From: CAYXFZ01 sp964464385 | GTDB taxonomy: Bacteria; Planctomycetota; UBA1135 | Length of the DNA stretch: 34,839 nucleotides | Assembly (NCBI GenBank): GCA_964464385.1 | Contig: CAYXFZ010000011.1 | Location: 1 to 34,839, forward strand | Direction: 5' to 3' | Shown: piece after piece, positions 1 to 8,698 of the stretch | Position numbering within the stretch: position 1 is the stretch's first letter | Layout: each line of letters starts with the position of its first letter | Notes under the pieces: model-generated | Databases searched by the model: none | What the model was told of the DNA's origin: nothing | The model's input: the letters and a program-made list of their open reading frames with translations, nothing else | Program-made: the position numbers and the translations under genes

Positions 1-17
1 GCCTCCCTCGCCATCCC

Positions 18-2957
18 ATGACCCCATCCCCCATTCTCCTCGCTTTCCTCTTGGCTATTCCTGCCCCTCTTTTGGCCCAGGAAGACCGGTCTCACCAGGA
101 TCCCTTAGCGATCGCATTGGATCAATGGCAGAGCAATCATGGCCCTGATTGGATCCTGCGGGCGGATTTCCGCACCGGAACGGCCCGCCTTCTCTTCGGA
201 TCCAAGGCCAAGGCCCCTTGGTTGCCCATGGGAGACGAATCCTGGTTTGAGCGGGCACGGCAGGTCATGGACGAAGCCTTCCCTTTGTTTCAAGTTGACG
301 ACTCCACCTTGGTGGAAGACAAAGTGAAGTTTCTTGCTCTCAGTCAAATGGGGAGCAGTGACAAAATCGCCGTTCTTTTTCACCAGGAGCGATTGGGAAT
401 ACCCGTCGAACATGGATCTGTCACAGTTCTATTCAACACGCAGGGTGAAGTTCTGGCCCTGGATTCCACGGCCTTGGCTGGTATCGAGAATCTTTCCGTT
501 CAACCCTTGTCCGATCCCTATGGGGCCATGTTCCTCGCCGGCCAGGAATTCACACGATTGGAATCTCGCCGCGCCGCACCAACCTCCTTTCCCGAATTGG
601 TGATTTTTCCTGAAGTCCTGGGCAAGACCTTGCGCCCGCGCCTGGCCTGGTCCGTGGAGATCCGCGACGAGAGTTCCCCCACGTCTCCCGCTGCCCGCCG
701 TATTTTGGTGGCAGCCGACCAGTCCGACTTGGTAGTGCTTGCGGAAGAAAACTTAATTCATCACCAGGATCTCTCCGGAAATGTGCAGGCTTGGGCCAGC
801 CCCGGAACTTTACCCGACATGAACTCCAATCCGGAGACTCTGCACATCATGGCGGAGATGAATATCACATCTTCCGCGGGTGGTGCGACCTCGGACGCCA
901 ATGGTGATTTTTCGATCCCCTACTCTGGGACTACGCCAGTGGAATTGACTTTCAGTTTTTCAGGTCCTTTCGCCCGTGTTCTGGATAGTGCTGGCGGCGA
1001 ATATTCCCTCCGCCAAACGATCACACCTGGCGTACCAGCCTCCGTGGCCATGAACCCGAATGTGACTGCCAACGAGACCGCGGAAGCAAATGCTTATCGC
1101 GGCATCTTGGATTTTCGGACCTATATTCAATCCATTGACCCAACGGACACCACCATGGATTTCCCTGTGACGGCCAATGTCAACATTTCTTCCACTTGCA
1201 ATGCCTACTACAATGGATCCTCCATTAATTTCTACGCGGCGGGAGGCGGTTGCAACAACACCTCCTTCAGCACCGTCGTCGCCCATGAAGAAGGGCATTG
1301 GGCCAACGATCGTTATGGCTCGGGCAATGGCTCCGACGGCTTCGGAGAGGGCAACGCCGATGTCTTCGGGATGTATATTTACGACAATCCCATCGTTGGG
1401 GAGTACTTCTTCACCAGTGGAGGATTTGTTCGCACCGGCAATAACACGCGACAATTCTGCGGTGACAACAACACCGGTTGCTACGGCCAGGTCCACGCCG
1501 ACGGCGAAGTCCTGATGGGAGCCCTCTGGAAAGTGCGTGCCCAGCTCAACACGACTCTCGGCAACACTGCCGGAGATTTGGTCGCCGACACCCTCTTTGT
1601 CAGCTGGATGAATACCTACAACGACGGCCAGATCAAGACCATCATTGAGGATCATTGGCTGACCTTGGACGACGACGATGGCAACATTTCCAACGGCACG
1701 CCAAATTACGCTGAAATTGACGCTGGTTTCCGTTTGCAGGGCTTTCCGGGATTCGACCTCGCCCTGATCGACCTCACTCACATTCCCTTGGGTGACCAGT
1801 TGGACGAGACGGGCCCTTACCCCGTGGATGCCACCATCGATAGCCTGATTGGATCTTCCATTGCCAGTGCTACTCTGTATTACGCCGTGGACGGAGGGTC
1901 GGAAATTTCCGTCCCCATGTCCAATGTCTCTGCCAGCGATTGGTCCGCCGGTATTCCAGGCCAAATTTCACCGGCACAAGTGGCCTACCGCCTCGAAGCC
2001 ATGGACGCTCTTGGGAACCTAAAACAGGAACCCGCAGATGGCGGCACCCACGACTTCATCGTCGGTTTGGTGACCCGCATCTATAGCAATGATTTCGAAG
2101 GATCCACCGACGAAGGCTGGACCCATGCCTGGACAGGGAATTCCAGCAACAGTCAAGATGACTGGCAACGCGGCACTCCCTCGGGCCTATCCGGATCCTC
2201 GCAGGGCGTTTCCTGGCAAGACCCGAACTCTGCCTATTCGGGAAACAAATGCTGGGCAAACGACATCGGTGGCCCAGGCTGGAACGGAGCCTACCAAGCC
2301 CAAATTGACAATTATTTGGACTCCCCCATCATGGACTGCACGGGTCAAACCGGAGTCAAGTTGCGCTTTGCTCGCTGGCTCTCCGTGGAACAGGGTCAAT
2401 TCGATCAGGCCCGAATTCTGGTTAATGGCAACGAGGTTTGGATCAATGCCAACCAAGGAAATCACCTGGATACCAGTTGGAGTTTCGAAGAAGTCGACAT
2501 CTCCCAGTACGCCGACAACAACCCGTCGGTCCAAATTCGCTTCTCCCTCACCACGGATTCCGGATTGGAGTTGGGCGGCTGGGCCATGGACGATTTCGAG
2601 CTGCTCACCATTGACAAGGTTCCCGGCAACAAGGACACCATCCTGCTGAGTGGCCCCACCACGGCGACTGTCGGCTCGACCGTGACCTACAACATCAGTG
2701 CGGCTCCTGCCTCGAATACCTACTGGTTGGCATGGTCGAAAAACTTGAATGGGAGTGTCATTGGAGGGCATACCTTCGATCTCGGTGCTCCCGCCCGTAT
2801 TGCGGCCAAGGGCACAACGGATGCCAATGGGGCAGCTTCCGTGACCAGCCCACCTCTCCCGGGTTCTCTCTCTGGCCTGACCTTTTACTTGGAAGTGGCG
2901 GCAACCGACGGCACGGATCTCTTTGATTCCAATCCGATCGCCTTGTCGGTTCAGTAA
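18..2957 (+). CDS. Secreted M36/M4-like zinc metallopeptidase with C-terminal adhesion-type modules
   Basis: The 979-residue product begins with a clear signal peptide (residues 1-20, cleavage near LLA-Q). Residues about 30-180 resemble the FTP propeptide of fungalysin/thermolysin enzymes. The catalytic core holds HEEGH at 423-427 (HExxH: zinc ligands H423 and H427, general base E424), followed by GEGNAD with E444 as the likely third zinc ligand. This is the gluzincin layout of families M4 and M36. From about 577 the protein changes to a module starting L-T-H-I-P-L-G-D, then a MAM/jelly-roll-like region (about 687-870), then a terminal beta domain (873-979) ending in SVQ. This C-terminal half is shared with the next two genes. 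No Shine-Dalgarno sequence is seen; the leader is pyrimidine-rich and cut by the window edge. The protease class is well supported; the substrate is unknown. Confidence 0.85.
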   Translation: MTPSPILLAFLLAIPAPLLAQEDRSHQDPLAIALDQWQSNHGPDWILRADFRTGTARLLFGSKAKAPWLPMGDESWFERARQVMDEAFPLFQVDDSTLVEDKVKFLALSQMGSSDKIAVLFHQERLGIPVEHGSVTVLFNTQGEVLALDSTALAGIENLSVQPLSDPYGAMFLAGQEFTRLESRRAAPTSFPELVIFPEVLGKTLRPRLAWSVEIRDESSPTSPAARRILVAADQSDLVVLAEENLIHHQDLSGNVQAWASPGTLPDMNSNPETLHIMAEMNITSSAGGATSDANGDFSIPYSGTTPVELTFSFSGPFARVLDSAGGEYSLRQTITPGVPASVAMNPNVTANETAEANAYRGILDFRTYIQSIDPTDTTMDFPVTANVNISSTCNAYYNGSSINFYAAGGGCNNTSFSTVVAHEEGHWANDRYGSGNGSDGFGEGNADVFGMYIYDNPIVGEYFFTSGGFVRTGNNTRQFCGDNNTGCYGQVHADGEVLMGALWKVRAQLNTTLGNTAGDLVADTLFVSWMNTYNDGQIKTIIEDHWLTLDDDDGNISNGTPNYAEIDAGFRLQGFPGFDLALIDLTHIPLGDQLDETGPYPVDATIDSLIGSSIASATLYYAVDGGSEISVPMSNVSASDWSAGIPGQISPAQVAYRLEAMDALGNLKQEPADGGTHDFIVGLVTRIYSNDFEGSTDEGWTHAWTGNSSNSQDDWQRGTPSGLSGSSQGVSWQDPNSAYSGNKCWANDIGGPGWNGAYQAQIDNYLDSPIMDCTGQTGVKLRFARWLSVEQGQFDQARILVNGNEVWINANQGNHLDTSWSFEEVDISQYADNNPSVQIRFSLTTDSGLELGGWAMDDFELLTIDKVPGNKDTILLSGPTTATVGSTVTYNISAAPASNTYWLAWSKNLNGSVIGGHTFDLGAPARIAAKGTTDANGAASVTSPPLPGSLSGLTFYLEVAATDGTDLFDSNPIALSVQ

Positions 2958-2978
2958 ACCTCGCGTTCGGTAACCCTT

Positions 2979-3005
2979 GGGCGGGCTTCGGCCCGCCCCT
3001 TCTTC
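2979..3005 (+). terminator. Rho-independent terminator with TTCG tetraloop
   Basis: A perfect 8-bp GC stem (GGGCGGGC at 2979-2986, GCCCGCCC at 2991-2998) closes a TTCG loop and is followed by a T/C-rich tract. It lies 22 bases after the protease stop codon. It separates that gene from the LVIVD pair and argues against the upstream in-frame ATG at 2977, which would fall inside it. Confidence 0.85.
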
Positions 3006-3030
3006 CCCTCCTCGCCCGTTCAAACCTCCG

Positions 3031-5220
3031 ATGATCCTGACCGCCTTCCTCCTCGCTCTCCCGCTCGCGCAGGGTAATGGTGCCACCCTGCTCGCCAAAG
3101 TGGATCAATACTCCGCTTACAACGACATTTGGGGCTACACCGACCCTGCTAACGGCAACGAATATGCTCTAGTAGGCACGACGAACGGAACGGCGGTGTA
3201 CAACTGCACGGATCCCAGCAATCCTTACCGAACGGGTTTCATCACGGGAGACAATTCCACTTGGCGGGACATCAAAACGTGGGACACGTACGCCTACACG
3301 GTTAATGAGTCCGGAGGTGGGTTGCAAATCATTGATCTCAGCAACCCCGAGCAGCCCAGCGAAGTCAAAAAATGGATGGGCGGCTTTTCTTCTTCCCATA
3401 ACATTTATATCGATTTGGGTACGGGACTGGCCTGGATTCCAGGCAGTAGCAACAATATGCCGGTTCTGGATCTGAGCAATCCAACGAATCCGACCGTGGT
3501 CGCCAATTACTCGACCCAATATGTCCACGACATGATGGTGCAAGATGGCCTGGCTCACTTGGGGGAAATCTATGGTGGAAGGTATCGCATTTTGGATGCC
3601 ACCAGCATGCCCAGCTTCCCTTCCTTGGATTCCGTTCAGACTCCGGGCAACTTCACTCACAATGTCTGGGTCAATGCCGCCAATACCGTGGCCGTGACCA
3701 CGGATGAGGTGGGCGGCGCCCCGCTAGGAATCTATGACATTTCCGATCCTTCCAACATCCAATCTCTCTCCTCCTATACGGTAAATGGGAATTCCATTGC
3801 CCATAATGCCACCATCGTTGGCGACAAGGCCTATGTTGCTTGGTACGGCGAGGGTTTGGTGGTGGTGGACATTTCCGACCCTTCCAATCCCAGCCTGCAT
3901 GCCCAATACGACACGAGTTCCTATTCCGGAACGAGCTACAACGGTGCTTGGGGGGTCTATCCCTTCTCTCCCAGTGGTGTAATTTACATCAGTGACATTG
4001 AAGAAGGATTCCACATCATCCGCATTGATGGCCCCCCCCTGCAAATCACGCACACTCCGCTCGGAGACACCAAGGATCAAACCGGACCTTACATCGTGAG
4101 CGCTCAGATTGTTCCTTCGTCTGGCAATTCCATCGCGTCGGCTTCCGTAGTTTACTCCGTGGATGGTGGGTCGTCACAATCCTTACCAATGACCAATTCC
4201 TCCGGTGACACTTGGCAGGCAGGCATTCCGGGGCAGACTTCTCCTGCGACCGTGAGTTACCACATCAGTGCCGCCGATGCCCAGGGGTCTCAGGGCCGCG
4301 ATCCCGTGAGTGGTGACCACTCTTTCATCGTCGGCAACGTCAATCGAATTTACAGCAATGACTTCGAAGGAAGTGGCGACGAAGGATGGGTCCACGCCTG
4401 GACGGGAAACTCCTCGAACAACCAAGATGACTGGCAACGAGGTGGCCCCGCAGGCCAGGGTGGTGGTGGTGGTGGAAGTAGCTGGAACGACCCCAACAGT
4501 GCGGCTTCAGGATCCAAGTGCTGGGCCAATGACCTCGGTGGATCCGGTTGGAATGGCGAGTACCAGTCCAATATTGACAACTACCTGGAATCTCCGGTGG
4601 TGGATTGCTCGGGTGCCACCGGGGTCAAGCTACGCTTCAATCGCTGGCTCACCGTGGAAAACTCCAACGCCGACCAAGCCCAGATTTCAGTGAACGGAAA
4701 TGTCGTTTGGACCAACTCCAGTTCAGGCAACACCCTGGACACGAGTTGGAGCGCCCAAGAAATCGATATTTCTCAATGGGCCGACAACAACCCTTCTGTT
4801 CAGGTTCGGTTCTCCTTGACTTCCGATGCCAACCTCAATTTGGGAGGCTGGGCTTTGGATGATTTTGAATTGTTGACCGTGAGCGGTTCAGACATTGACA
4901 CCATCCTCTTGACCGGCGACACGACCGGCAATGTAGGAAGCACGGTCTCCTACGCAATTGCCTCCGCTCCTCCAAGCGCCAAGTGGTGGCTTCTCTGGTC
5001 CCCAAATCTGAATGGTTTCACCATGCTGGGACAACCATTCGATTTGGGTCAACCCATCTTCATTCTCTTCAAAGGACGCGCCGATGCCTCAGGAATGGCC
5101 TCGACAACCTCGCCGCCGATTCCCTCGGGTGCGGCGGGAAAGACCGTCTATCTGGAAGCTGCGGCCTACGATGGTATGACCTTGTATGATTCGAATCCCT
5201 TAGTTCTTGTTGTCCAGTAA
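3031..5220 (+). CDS. Secreted LVIVD-repeat (choice-of-anchor B family) protein, paralogue 1
   Basis: I start this gene at the ATG at 3031 because it opens directly into a signal peptide (M-I-L-T-A-F-L-L-A-L-P-L-A-Q-G). The in-frame ATG at 2977 would add 18 proline-rich residues and sit in the terminator. The product is 729 residues. Residues 1-340 carry repeated blocks of the form 'vxVvDlSnPtxPxxvaxY', the LVIVD repeat, expected to fold as a beta-propeller, as in the choice-of-anchor B family. From about 337 it continues with the L-G-D domain, a MAM-like region (about 439-620) and a terminal beta domain (624-729) ending VVQ. These are homologous to the preceding protease. Six glycines near residue 478 come from a (GGT)5 tract. 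It is probably exported or surface attached; the ligand is unknown. The next gene starts 13 bases after the stop. Confidence 0.85.
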   Translation: MILTAFLLALPLAQGNGATLLAKVDQYSAYNDIWGYTDPANGNEYALVGTTNGTAVYNCTDPSNPYRTGFITGDNSTWRDIKTWDTYAYTVNESGGGLQIIDLSNPEQPSEVKKWMGGFSSSHNIYIDLGTGLAWIPGSSNNMPVLDLSNPTNPTVVANYSTQYVHDMMVQDGLAHLGEIYGGRYRILDATSMPSFPSLDSVQTPGNFTHNVWVNAANTVAVTTDEVGGAPLGIYDISDPSNIQSLSSYTVNGNSIAHNATIVGDKAYVAWYGEGLVVVDISDPSNPSLHAQYDTSSYSGTSYNGAWGVYPFSPSGVIYISDIEEGFHIIRIDGPPLQITHTPLGDTKDQTGPYIVSAQIVPSSGNSIASASVVYSVDGGSSQSLPMTNSSGDTWQAGIPGQTSPATVSYHISAADAQGSQGRDPVSGDHSFIVGNVNRIYSNDFEGSGDEGWVHAWTGNSSNNQDDWQRGGPAGQGGGGGGSSWNDPNSAASGSKCWANDLGGSGWNGEYQSNIDNYLESPVVDCSGATGVKLRFNRWLTVENSNADQAQISVNGNVVWTNSSSGNTLDTSWSAQEIDISQWADNNPSVQVRFSLTSDANLNLGGWALDDFELLTVSGSDIDTILLTGDTTGNVGSTVSYAIASAPPSAKWWLLWSPNLNGFTMLGQPFDLGQPIFILFKGRADASGMASTTSPPIPSGAAGKTVYLEAAAYDGMTLYDSNPLVLVVQ
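4459..4473 (+). repeat. (GGT)5 trinucleotide repeat coding for glycine
   Basis: Five perfect GGT units followed by GGA lie inside the first LVIVD paralogue, in the MAM-like region, and encode a Gly6 run. The corresponding positions of the protease and of the second paralogue have no such run. Unit changes would keep the frame. Confidence 0.8.
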
Positions 5221-5233
5221 CCCTCGACTCCCC

Positions 5234-7474
5234 ATGACCCGCTTCTACTTCGGATTGCTCGCCATTCTCCTGCTGGCCCCGGCCAGTTTTGCCCAAGGCA
5301 ATGGTGCTACCCTTCTGGCCAAAGTCCGCAATTACAATACCTACAACGACATTTGGGGATACACCGATCCTACAGGGCGGGAATATGCAATCGTGGGCAC
5401 TTCCACGGGAACGGCCATTTACAACTGTGTGGATCCCACTGCCCCATACGAAACCGCGTTCATTCCCGGGCCCGGATCCATTTGGCGGGATATGAAAACC
5501 TATGGGAAATATGCCTACATCGTCACGGAGGGCGGCGGTGGCATGCAGATCGTGGACCTGAACGACCCCGAGAACCCGGTTCTAGTGAAAACCTGGGGCA
5601 CACAACATTGGAACAATGCCCACGACATTGCCATTGATTTGGGTGCGGCCAAAGCATACATCTGTGGCACGAATGCCGGGATGAAAGTTGTGGATCTAAG
5701 CAACCCAACCAACCCGAGCCTCGTGGCAACTTACAGCGGTGACTATGTGCATGATCTTCATGTTCAAAATGGCTATGCCCACTTGGCAGAAATTTACCCC
5801 GGCCGTTATCGAATTGTCAAAGTATCCAGCCTCCCAAACTTTCCGAACCAAGACTCTGTCACCACTCCCGGGAAGTTTACGCACAACGTCTGGGTAAACG
5901 CCAACGACACCATTGCGATCACCACGGACGAATCAAGCGGAGGCCATATCACCATCTATGACGTTTCGGACAAACGAAACATCAAGAAACTGAGCCAATT
6001 CACGGTGAACCCGATCTCCATGGTGCACAACACCTACATCGTGGGCAATCGAGGATATGCTTCATGGTACGCCGAAGGCATGGTCTGTTTCGATATTTCC
6101 GATCCTTCGAATCCCACTCTGGTTGCCACCTACGACACCTCTTCCTTCTCTCCAGGTACAGGATTCAGGGGCGCCTGGGGTTGCTATCCCTTTTCCCCCA
6201 GCGGTGTCATATACATCAACGACATCGAGGAAGGATTCCATATTGTTCGCATTGATGGCCAATCGGTGGCCTTCAACCTGACCCCGCTCCCCAATACTCA
6301 AGACGAGACAGGGCCCTATTCGGTTTCATCCATCATTCAACCCCTGCGTTCCGGTGCCGCCATTTCCAAGGCCGACCTCTGGTACCGCGTGGATCAAGGC
6401 TCTTGGAAAGTGTCCCCCATGGCGCCAACCGGAAACCCAGACGAATGGGGTGGGGCCATTCCTGGCCAGGCCTCACCAGCCACAGTCGAATACTACGTCC
6501 ACGCCACCGATGACGGCGGCCGCGCCGGCTGGTATCCCGCATCTTCGTTTCCCGGCGACAACCCGCTGAGCTTCGTGGTTGGAATCGTCCGCACGGTGTA
6601 CTTCAACGACTTTGATGGCTCGAGCGATGAAGGTTGGACCCACGGGGGCAGTGGCGACGATTTCCAGCGAGGTGCACCCCAGGGCAAGTCCGGAACGGGC
6701 ACGCGCCACGATGGTACGACTTGGTACGACCCGGATCAGGCCTTCAGTGGCAAGAACATCTGGGGCAATGACCTCGGATTGGGCACGAATGGCTCCTATC
6801 CCTCGAATGCCTCCATGTGGCTGCAGTCCCCAACCTTGGATTGCAGTGGTACCACCAACACCCAGCTCTTATTCCAGCGTTGGTCCTCCATCGAAGGAAC
6901 CCCTTACGACTCCGGTCGCATCTTGGTGAATGGCAAGGTGGTCTGGCAGAGCCCGGCAGGGTTCACGGGCCCATCTTTTAATATTCTGGACGTGGCCTGG
7001 CGTCAGCAAACGGTGGACATTTCCGCTCATGCCGACGGCAATCCTGCGGTCGTGGTCCGCTTCGAGTTGGACTCAGACAGCAAAATGGAACTCGGCGGTT
7101 GGGGTCTGGATGATTTCTCCGTCATCTCGTTGGACCCTGTGGTCGCCCTGGACACCATTGTGTTGGCAGGCCCCGCCACCTTGGCCCCGGGTGCCATTGG
7201 GACTTGGACCATCAACAGTGCCCCTGCCAATGCCCCTTGGTGGTTGATCTGGTCCACCAACACCAATGGTTCCGTTTTCTACTCGCATAGTTTTGACCTT
7301 GGCGCCCCCATTTCCATTGGTGCCCAAGGGACCGCGGACGCCACAGGTGCAGCCTCCGCCCAGAGCCCACCCATTCCGGCGGCGGCCCTGGGCCGAACCT
7401 TTTGGCTGGAAATCGCGGCCTTGGTAGGCAACCGGGCCTACGATTCCAACGCCCTTTCTCTGACCATTCAATAA
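5234..7474 (+). CDS. Secreted LVIVD-repeat (choice-of-anchor B family) protein, paralogue 2
   Basis: The ATG at 5234 gives a typical signal peptide (M-T-R-F-Y-F-G-L-L-A-I-L-L-L-A-P-A-S-F-A-Q) and a 746-residue protein. An in-frame ATG nine codons earlier overlaps the previous stop and is less likely. The mature protein begins G-N-G-A-T-L-L-A-K-V exactly like its upstream neighbour, and the two align over their full length: LVIVD propeller (about 20-340), L-x-P-L-x-x domain (about 344), a MAM-like region starting V-Y-F-N-D-F-D-G near 455, and a terminal domain from about 640 ending T-I-Q. The pair is therefore a tandem gene duplication that has since diverged clearly. The HAWTGNSS segment of the other two proteins is shortened here. 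Probably transcribed with paralogue 1. The function of the family is not established. Confidence 0.85.
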   Translation: MTRFYFGLLAILLLAPASFAQGNGATLLAKVRNYNTYNDIWGYTDPTGREYAIVGTSTGTAIYNCVDPTAPYETAFIPGPGSIWRDMKTYGKYAYIVTEGGGGMQIVDLNDPENPVLVKTWGTQHWNNAHDIAIDLGAAKAYICGTNAGMKVVDLSNPTNPSLVATYSGDYVHDLHVQNGYAHLAEIYPGRYRIVKVSSLPNFPNQDSVTTPGKFTHNVWVNANDTIAITTDESSGGHITIYDVSDKRNIKKLSQFTVNPISMVHNTYIVGNRGYASWYAEGMVCFDISDPSNPTLVATYDTSSFSPGTGFRGAWGCYPFSPSGVIYINDIEEGFHIVRIDGQSVAFNLTPLPNTQDETGPYSVSSIIQPLRSGAAISKADLWYRVDQGSWKVSPMAPTGNPDEWGGAIPGQASPATVEYYVHATDDGGRAGWYPASSFPGDNPLSFVVGIVRTVYFNDFDGSSDEGWTHGGSGDDFQRGAPQGKSGTGTRHDGTTWYDPDQAFSGKNIWGNDLGLGTNGSYPSNASMWLQSPTLDCSGTTNTQLLFQRWSSIEGTPYDSGRILVNGKVVWQSPAGFTGPSFNILDVAWRQQTVDISAHADGNPAVVVRFELDSDSKMELGGWGLDDFSVISLDPVVALDTIVLAGPATLAPGAIGTWTINSAPANAPWWLIWSTNTNGSVFYSHSFDLGAPISIGAQGTADATGAASAQSPPIPAAALGRTFWLEIAALVGNRAYDSNALSLTIQ

Positions 7475-7489
7475 GTTCCAGCGGCAGGG

Positions 7490-8698
7490 TCAGGATCGCA
7501 ACGTGGCAAAGAGTTCTTCGTAGCGTGTGGCCGCCGCCGCCCAAGTGTGGTGCGTTTTCACGGCTACTTGCAAGGATTGCCCGAGTTCAAGTGCCCTCAC
7601 AGGATGATCCAAGAGGGCGCAAACTTGCTCGGCGAAGGCCTGAGGTTGATCCGCAACTCGTAGGTGCTCTTGGACGTCTTTGTGAAGAGATGCCGTTGCT
7701 CGCGTGGAACAGACCACCGGCCGCGCCGCGGCAGCGGTCTCCAATATTTTGTTTTTGATCCCGGCCCCATAGCGGATCGGAGCGACCAACATGGCGGCAC
7801 GGGCCAACCAAGGCCGCAGGTCCTCTACCTCACCGACGACCTCCACTCCGTCTTGAGCAGCCAAAGCGGAGACTTCTGCACCCGGATTCGTGCCCAGGAT
7901 GGAAAAACGAACCTCCGGATGCGACTGCCGAATCAAAGGAAAGATATCCCGCGCAAAGTGCAGGGCTGCATCCGAGTTGGGTAGAAAATCCAGATTCCCA
8001 AACAAGATCAAATGCCCAGCTTCGGGAACGCTTCCCTCGGGGGAGGCAAAACGGTCGCCATCCACCCCATTCGGAATGACTTCGACGCGCGCCGAGGACT
8101 CCAATTCCAGCAATGCCGTGCGGTCGTCCTGAGAAACCGCTGTGGCCAGGGGATAGGCCTGCAAAGCAAAAGATTCCAATCCGCGAAAGCGACGATGCAG
8201 TTGCCGAAACCGAAGGCGTTGCAGAAGGCTGAGTCCGGGATCCTCAAGCCTTCGTTGGTAATAAAGGCTCCGGCAATCGCAGACATCCAGGAGTGAAGGA
8301 AGTTGGTTGGCGGCACGATGAAAGAACACGTCAGCCCAGGGATCAAAGACCCAGGCCACATCCATATTTGCCTCGTCCTGCCAATCCCGAACCGTGCGTT
8401 CCAACTGAACGTCCAAACCGGGACGCTCGGCCAAAAGAGAAGCCGCGGGATTTAGGCCGAGATGAGTGCGAATGCGGCCAAGGCCACTGCGGGCAGGCAT
8501 GCGCAAGATGCGGACCTCCGCAAAACAGGACAAGGACCGGACCGATGCAAGCAATTCTTCTTGGGGATCCTCATGAATCAATCCAAGCAAATTCACTTCG
8601 TGGCGTTGGGACCAGTGCTCGGCAAGGGCCAACAAACGCAGGTGGTAGCCCTCCTGGCGAGGCCACGGCAGGCCGCGATAGACGGCCAGAATCCGCAT
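7490..8698 (-). CDS. GT-B fold glycosyltransferase, family 4 type
   Basis: The 402-residue protein has the two-domain layout of GT4 retaining glycosyltransferases. An N-terminal acceptor domain starts M-R-I-L-A-V-Y-R-G-L-P-W-P. The hinge carries I-P-N-G-V-D (208-213). The C-terminal nucleotide-sugar domain has L-I-L-F-G-N-L-D-F-L-P-N-S-D-A (230-244) and G-A-G-I-K-N-K-I-L-E (311-320), the usual donor-binding helix. The general form recalls the sugar transferases found with exosortase/PEP-CTERM loci, but no such locus is visible here. The start codon overlaps the stop of the HMG-CoA-lyase-like gene (TGATG), so it is the last cistron of the bolA operon. It is cytoplasmic; donor and acceptor are unknown. 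Confidence 0.85.
   Translation of the reverse strand: MRILAVYRGLPWPRQEGYHLRLLALAEHWSQRHEVNLLGLIHEDPQEELLASVRSLSCFAEVRILRMPARSGLGRIRTHLGLNPAASLLAERPGLDVQLERTVRDWQDEANMDVAWVFDPWADVFFHRAANQLPSLLDVCDCRSLYYQRRLEDPGLSLLQRLRFRQLHRRFRGLESFALQAYPLATAVSQDDRTALLELESSARVEVIPNGVDGDRFASPEGSVPEAGHLILFGNLDFLPNSDAALHFARDIFPLIRQSHPEVRFSILGTNPGAEVSALAAQDGVEVVGEVEDLRPWLARAAMLVAPIRYGAGIKNKILETAAAARPVVCSTRATASLHKDVQEHLRVADQPQAFAEQVCALLDHPVRALELGQSLQVAVKTHHTWAAAATRYEELFATLRS

Noticed and set aside
960..1964. 334-codon open frame on the minus strand inside the exoprotease gene
   Set aside because: It is antisense to a protein with clear domains, has no recognisable motif and a composition typical of an out-of-frame reading.
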